Positions 7,735-9,496 of a DNA stretch of 9,496 nt are shown here, one piece after another. The stretch comes from an uncultured delta proteobacterium. Its GTDB lineage: Bacteria > RBG-13-61-14 > DRUE01. The notes beneath the pieces are model-generated. The model had not been told where the DNA came from, did not search any database, and saw only the letters and a program-made list of their open reading frames with translations. How positions within the stretch are numbered: position 1 is the stretch's first letter; each line of letters begins with the position of its first letter. Made by a program: the position numbers and the translations under genes. Location of the stretch: contig CAIUDS010000313.1 in assembly GCA_903897985.1 (NCBI GenBank), positions 1 through 9,496 of the forward strand. The letters are read 5' to 3'.

Positions 7735-8489
7735 GATTGTGGTGCAGGCCTCCGGCCTGCCAGGTCCCCCAGGGAATACTGGACAATCCCCATCCCCACG
7801 ATCGCCGCGGTCTCCACCCGCAAGATCCTCCCGCCCAGCGACACGGGTTTAAAACCCTCTTGTCGGAGCGCTTCGATTTCCAACTCTTCGAATCCTCCCT
7901 CCGGTCCCACGGCCAAAGCGCAACTCCCAATCCTTCCCCGCCCTGCCAGAAATTCCCGCAGTTCGCGCTCCCCTTCTCCCTCATATAAGACCAGCTTCAA
8001 CTCCGCATCTCCGCAAACCTTAACCGCCTCCAAGAGCGGCCTCGGCTCTGCCACCTTTGGGACTATCCCTCTCCGACATTGTTCCGCGGCCCGCCGAGCC
8101 CGGTCCTGCCACCGACGCCATTTCGACTGCGGCAGTTCGTGTAACCGATAAGACCTCGCCGAAAAAAACGGCTGGATCAGGTCCACTCCCAACTCCACCG
8201 CCTTCTCGATAATCGTTTCCATGCGCTCCTTGTTCGGGACCGCCTGGAGCAAGGTCAGGAACAAATCCGATTCAACCGGCGGTTCAAGCTCCTCGAAAAC
8301 CTTCACCCGCAACTCACTTGCGGAAAGCTCTCGCACCCGCGCCCGGAACCATTTCCCGTCCCGGTCTTGCAAGCTCAAGAGCGATCCGCGTCTGAGATGG
8401 AAACCCTCCAGCCACGGCGCCGACCCCCGCGGAATTTCAGTTTCCCGCTCCAACTCCAGTTCCACCGCGAGCTTTAAATCCGCCTTCAT
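7731..8489 (-). CDS. rsmE: 16S rRNA (uracil(1498)-N(3))-methyltransferase RsmE
   Basis: SPOUT-class methyltransferase that makes m3U1498 in 16S rRNA of the 30S subunit, using S-adenosylmethionine. I chose the ATG at 8489, giving 252 residues, close to the family's usual size of about 245. GGAGG lies just before it, though the spacing is short. The ATG at 8564 would add 25 residues encoded largely by an AGAAAC repeat array, and is unlikely. Visible family features: an N-terminal PUA-like part with GFHLRRGSLLSLQD (29-42), VPNKERMETIIEKAVELGVDLIQP (84-107), and the knotted cofactor site VGPEGGFEELEIEAL (194-208) plus LGGRILRVETA (218-228). The final AGRRPAPQS is not part of the normal domain and is encoded by a palindromic repeat. 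Translation appears coupled to the membrane protein gene downstream. Confidence 0.96.
   Translation of the reverse strand: MKADLKLAVELELERETEIPRGSAPWLEGFHLRRGSLLSLQDRDGKWFRARVRELSASELRVKVFEELEPPVESDLFLTLLQAVPNKERMETIIEKAVELGVDLIQPFFSARSYRLHELPQSKWRRWQDRARRAAEQCRRGIVPKVAEPRPLLEAVKVCGDAELKLVLYEGEGERELREFLAGRGRIGSCALAVGPEGGFEELEIEALRQEGFKPVSLGGRILRVETAAIVGMGIVQYSLGDLAGRRPAPQS
7744..7760. repeat. Palindrome GCAGGCC-TCC-GGCCTGC inside the rsmE 3' end
   Basis: Perfect 7-bp inverted repeat with a 3-nt loop. On the minus strand it reads GCAGGCCGGAGGCCTGC and encodes AGRRPA of the RsmE tail. Very similar palindromes occur as dispersed repeats in many environmental bacterial genomes, from memory; copy number in this genome cannot be seen from one window. 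Confidence 0.7.
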
Positions 8490-8529
8490 CTCCCTCCATT
8501 CTACCACTTTGCCGGCGGCGGCCAAACCA

Positions 8530-8558
8530 AGAAACGCAGAAACAAGAAACCTAGAAAC
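8530..8558 (+). repeat. AGAAAC short tandem array (4 units)
   Basis: AGAAAC occurs at 8530-8535, 8538-8543, 8545-8550 and 8553-8558, with unit spacing of 8, 7 and 8 nt. It sits directly upstream of rsmE and produces the artificial N-terminal extension of that reading frame. Arrays of this type are familiar from other environmental genomes, by recollection. Confidence 0.65.
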
Positions 8559-8568
8559 CCTCAATCAT

Positions 8569-8584
8569 ACCCCATATCTGGGGT
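8569..8584. repeat. Small hairpin ACCCCA-TATC-TGGGGT
   Basis: Perfect 6-bp arms with a 4-nt loop. On the plus strand TTTC follows, so it could be a weak terminator in that direction, but no plus-strand gene ends here. On the minus strand it lies in the presumed leader region of rsmE, about 80 nt before the chosen start. Confidence 0.4.
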
Positions 8585-8686
8585 TTTCTCCTTCGCCATC
8601 AGACTTTGCTATCAGCTGTCGCTAATATGTATGGATGACAAGAAACTACGAAGGACAGCGAAGGAGGATGGGAATTCGGGAACGCG

Positions 8687-8707
8687 GAACCCTGAACCCT
8701 GAACCCT
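8687..8707 (+). repeat. GAACCCT tandem repeat, 3 perfect copies
   Basis: Three head-to-tail copies of the 7-mer GAACCCT at 8687-8693, 8694-8700 and 8701-8707. They run into the CGCAGATGGA array a few bases later. A degraded relative (AACCCCTGTT) precedes the second such array near 8950. Confidence 0.75.
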
Positions 8708-8715
8708 GTTAGAAC

Positions 8716-8745
8716 CGCAGATGGACGCCGATGAACGCGGATAAT
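8716..8745 (+). repeat. 10-bp-period array, copy 1 (CGCAGATGGA type)
   Basis: Three units of 10 bp: CGCAGATGGA, CGCCGATGAA, CGCGGATAAT. The surrounding 20 bases AACCGCAGATGGACGCCGAT (8713-8732) recur exactly at 8964-8983. This repeat family is known to me from many unrelated environmental bacterial genomes; its function is unknown. Confidence 0.75.
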
Positions 8746-8783
8746 TCAATCCATTTGAAACACGACGATCACGGCTCGACTTG

Positions 8784-8803
8784 GCTCGCCGCAGGCAACG
8801 AGC
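8784..8803. repeat. Imperfect hairpin GCTCG/CGAGC inside the 236-bp segment
   Basis: Outer arms GCTCG (8784-8788) and CGAGC (8799-8803) pair perfectly. An inner CC/GG pairing with an AA bulge extends the stem around the GCA loop. It lies near the middle of the segment bounded by 14-bp inverted repeats, as would fit a structured small element, but the stem is short. Confidence 0.35.
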
Positions 8804-8966
8804 ACAACGAATTAAAGGATTGGATTGCGTCGTGCCCGTTGTGTTTAAAATTCAATTCGGAATTCGGGAATTTCACTGACCATCCTCCTTCGCCAACAGA
8901 AGGCTCGAACTGGAAGGGGCTTCGGAGGACGAGCTGACCACTACCCACTAACCCCTGTTCTCTAAC

Positions 8967-8996
8967 CGCAGATGGACGCCGATAAACGCAGATGGG
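8967..8996 (+). repeat. 10-bp-period array, copy 2 (CGCAGATGGA type)
   Basis: Three units of 10 bp: CGCAGATGGA, CGCCGATAAA, CGCAGATGGG. It lies 251 bp after copy 1 in the same orientation, with similar upstream sequence (AACCCCTGTT against AACCCTGTT), so the duplicated block is about 45 bp long. Confidence 0.75.
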
Positions 8997-9068
8997 AAGC
9001 AGGAATGCGAGAATTAGAAATCTTTACCGCATCCTACTTCGCTCTTGAAGGAGCTTCCAGCCTTCGTA

Positions 9069-9085
9069 GCCGTAGCTACTACGGC
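9069..9085. repeat. Perfect hairpin GCCGTAG-CTA-CTACGGC
   Basis: Seven-bp perfect arms with a 3-nt loop. GCCGTAG reappears at 9123-9129 next to the following hairpin (9092-9131), so the two probably form one compound palindromic repeat. No T run follows on either strand, which argues against a terminator. Confidence 0.6.
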
Positions 9086-9091
9086 GGAGTA

Positions 9092-9131
9092 GGCTCGGAG
9101 GACAAGGAGGCGCAGCTTGTCCGCCGTAGCC
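9092..9131. repeat. Long hairpin around GGACAAG/CTTGTCC
   Basis: Core arms GGACAAG (9100-9106) and CTTGTCC (9116-9122) are perfect around a 9-nt loop. The stem extends outward through one A/G mismatch to CGG/CCG and then, past a bulged T at 9127, to GGCT/AGCC. This is a stable structured element of REP-like appearance, without a gene. Confidence 0.6.
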
Positions 9132-9162
9132 TCTCCAGGCCTGAACCTCCAGTTGGCGAAGG

Positions 9163-9194
9163 TGAGCCAAAGGGGTCATGAGCCAAAGGGGTCA
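9163..9194 (+). repeat. Two tandem copies of TGAGCCAAAGGGGTCA
   Basis: Perfect 16-bp units at 9163-9178 and 9179-9194, followed directly by GACCTCGACATTAGACATT. I recall GGGGTCAGACCTCGACA-type sequence from the margins of REP-associated/IS200-like transposase genes in environmental bacteria. No transposase is present here, so at most this is an end or relic. Confidence 0.6.
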
Positions 9195-9226
9195 GACCTC
9201 GACATTAGACATTACCGAAACTATTT

Positions 9227-9280
9227 GCAGGCTGCTTAGGAAAAGTTTTCAGCATCATCATAGCTCTTTTCCCTGCCTGC
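9227..9280. repeat. Imperfect inverted repeat GCAGGC..GGAAAAG / CTTTTCC..GCCTGC
   Basis: GCAGGC (9227-9232) plus GGAAAAG (9239-9245) pair with CTTTTCC (9266-9272) plus GCCTGC (9275-9280), with unequal internal bulges (6 against 2 nt) and a 20-nt loop. It begins exactly at the stop codon of the minus-strand fragment (9280-9282), so it may act as a terminator-like structure there or be a transposon-end hairpin. Confidence 0.45.
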
Positions 9281-9450
9281 TAAATCGTCCACATCCTGCT
9301 CTCAAAGTCCTTATCCGGGACCTTGAAGCTGATCAAGCCGTCGCGCGGGTACCAGGCCAGGTTCTGCTCGCGCCGGAGCCTATTTCGAGCGCCCCAGTTG
9401 CTTTCAAGGCAGCAAAATTCCAGTAAGTAGACAAGTAGCAGTCTACTTGT
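9280..9450 (-). pseudogene. Unrecognised C-terminal protein fragment
   Basis: On the minus strand a frame reads ...NWGARNRLRREQNLAWYP, then RDGLISFKVPDKDFESRMWTI and a TAG stop at 9280-9282. The composition (Trp, Tyr, Arg, Lys, Asp mix) looks like real protein rather than noise. It has no usable start: the frame is closed by a TAG at 9451-9453 inside the 17-bp hairpin, and upstream of that it continues as LAAMNFSQPHFWSK to the window edge. I do not recognise the family. It may be the tail of a gene broken by the hairpin, or a remnant left beside a mobile element. The boundaries given are those of the open frame, not of a proven gene. Confidence 0.3.
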
Positions 9451-9459
9451 CTACTTACT
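9422..9459. repeat. Perfect 17-bp inverted repeat with 4-nt loop
   Basis: AGTAAGTAGACAAGTAG (9422-9438), loop CAGT, then its exact reverse complement (9443-9459). The arms also carry an internal near-duplication of AAGTAG. There is no T run directly after it on the plus strand; on the minus strand GGAATTTT follows, only weakly terminator-like. A stem this perfect is the strongest secondary structure in the window. Confidence 0.85.
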
Positions 9460-9496
9460 CCAAAAGTGAGGCTGCGAAAAGTTCATCGCCGCGAGA

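Larger units (their letters stand above)
8658..8893. mobile_element. Possible MITE-like segment with 14-bp terminal inverted repeats
   Basis: GCGAAGGAGGATGG at 8658-8671 is the exact reverse complement of 8880-8893, enclosing 236 bp with no gene. A 12-bp direct repeat GGAATTCGGGAA lies just inside the left end (8671-8682) and near the right end (8859-8870). A shorter related arm CTCCTTCGC also lies outside at 8588-8596. No target-site duplication is visible at the borders, so mobility is inferred only from symmetry, and the arms may instead be two copies of a dispersed repeat. Confidence 0.4.
8490..9496. other. Gene-poor, repeat-derived region upstream of rsmE
   Basis: About one kilobase without a convincing gene. 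Short plus-strand frames exist (for example 8731-8937, 8972-9181 and 9178-9426), but they start in or run through repeats, have no family features, and lack good ribosome sites. The stretch is a mosaic of short tandem repeats, hairpins, inverted repeats and one broken minus-strand frame, each listed separately. The rsmE promoter must lie here on the minus strand, but I could not find a credible one. Confidence 0.7.

Noticed and set aside
7612..8151. A 179-codon plus-strand frame across the rsmE/membrane-gene junction
   Set aside because: Antisense to two genes with strong family support; Ser/Pro/Arg-rich and without motifs.
8731..8937. Short plus-strand frame of 68 codons
   Set aside because: Its ATG is inside the decamer array and its end is in a dispersed repeat; no ribosome site and no family match.
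8687..8996. CRISPR array
   Set aside because: Repeat units are 7 or 10 bp and directly tandem, without 30-bp spacers; there are no cas genes nearby.
8972..9181. Short plus-strand frame of 69 codons
   Set aside because: Starts inside the second decamer array and runs through the palindromic hairpins, so the sequence is repeat-derived.

Overview
The window carries two blocks of genes, all on the minus strand, followed by a repeat-rich stretch with no convincing gene. It looks like the chromosome of a Gram-negative, probably uncultured environmental bacterium. It combines a Pseudomonas/Geobacter-style minor-pilin operon (pilV-pilW-pilX-pilY1) with dispersed palindromes and decamer repeats of a kind common in metagenome-derived genomes (Desulfobacterota, Omnitrophota and Verrucomicrobiota types). 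I cannot fix the phylum from this sequence alone.

Region 1 (about 1-6060, minus strand) is the type IV pilus operon. An AT-rich spacer holds a near-consensus sigma-54 promoter. It is followed by pilV, pilW, pilX and a large pilY1 that leaves the window through its left edge. Gaps between genes are 16-31 nt, so one transcript is likely. PilV, PilW and PilX are inner-membrane minor pilins that prime pilus assembly. PilY1 is exported and acts as tip adhesin and calcium-dependent regulator. The fimU/gspH-type gene that often precedes pilV is not present immediately upstream.

Region 2 (6202-8489, minus strand) is a two-gene unit: rsmE, the 16S rRNA m3U1498 methyltransferase, and a polytopic GT-C-like membrane protein whose ATG overlaps the rsmE stop in an ATGA junction. 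The last residues of RsmE are encoded by a perfect palindrome that looks like a mobile repeat.

Region 3 (about 8490-9496) is accessory, repeat-derived DNA. It holds an AGAAAC array, a segment bounded by 14-bp inverted repeats, a GAACCCT triplet, two copies of a 10-bp-period CGCAGATGGA array, several hairpins, a tandem 16-bp repeat of the kind I associate with IS200/REP transposase relics, a fragment of an unrecognised minus-strand reading frame, and a perfect 17-bp hairpin. I see no CRISPR array, tRNA or rRNA. Nothing here is clearly a new system. The most unusual items are the very large insertion in the PilY1 von Willebrand domain and the pile-up of short repeat families upstream of rsmE.
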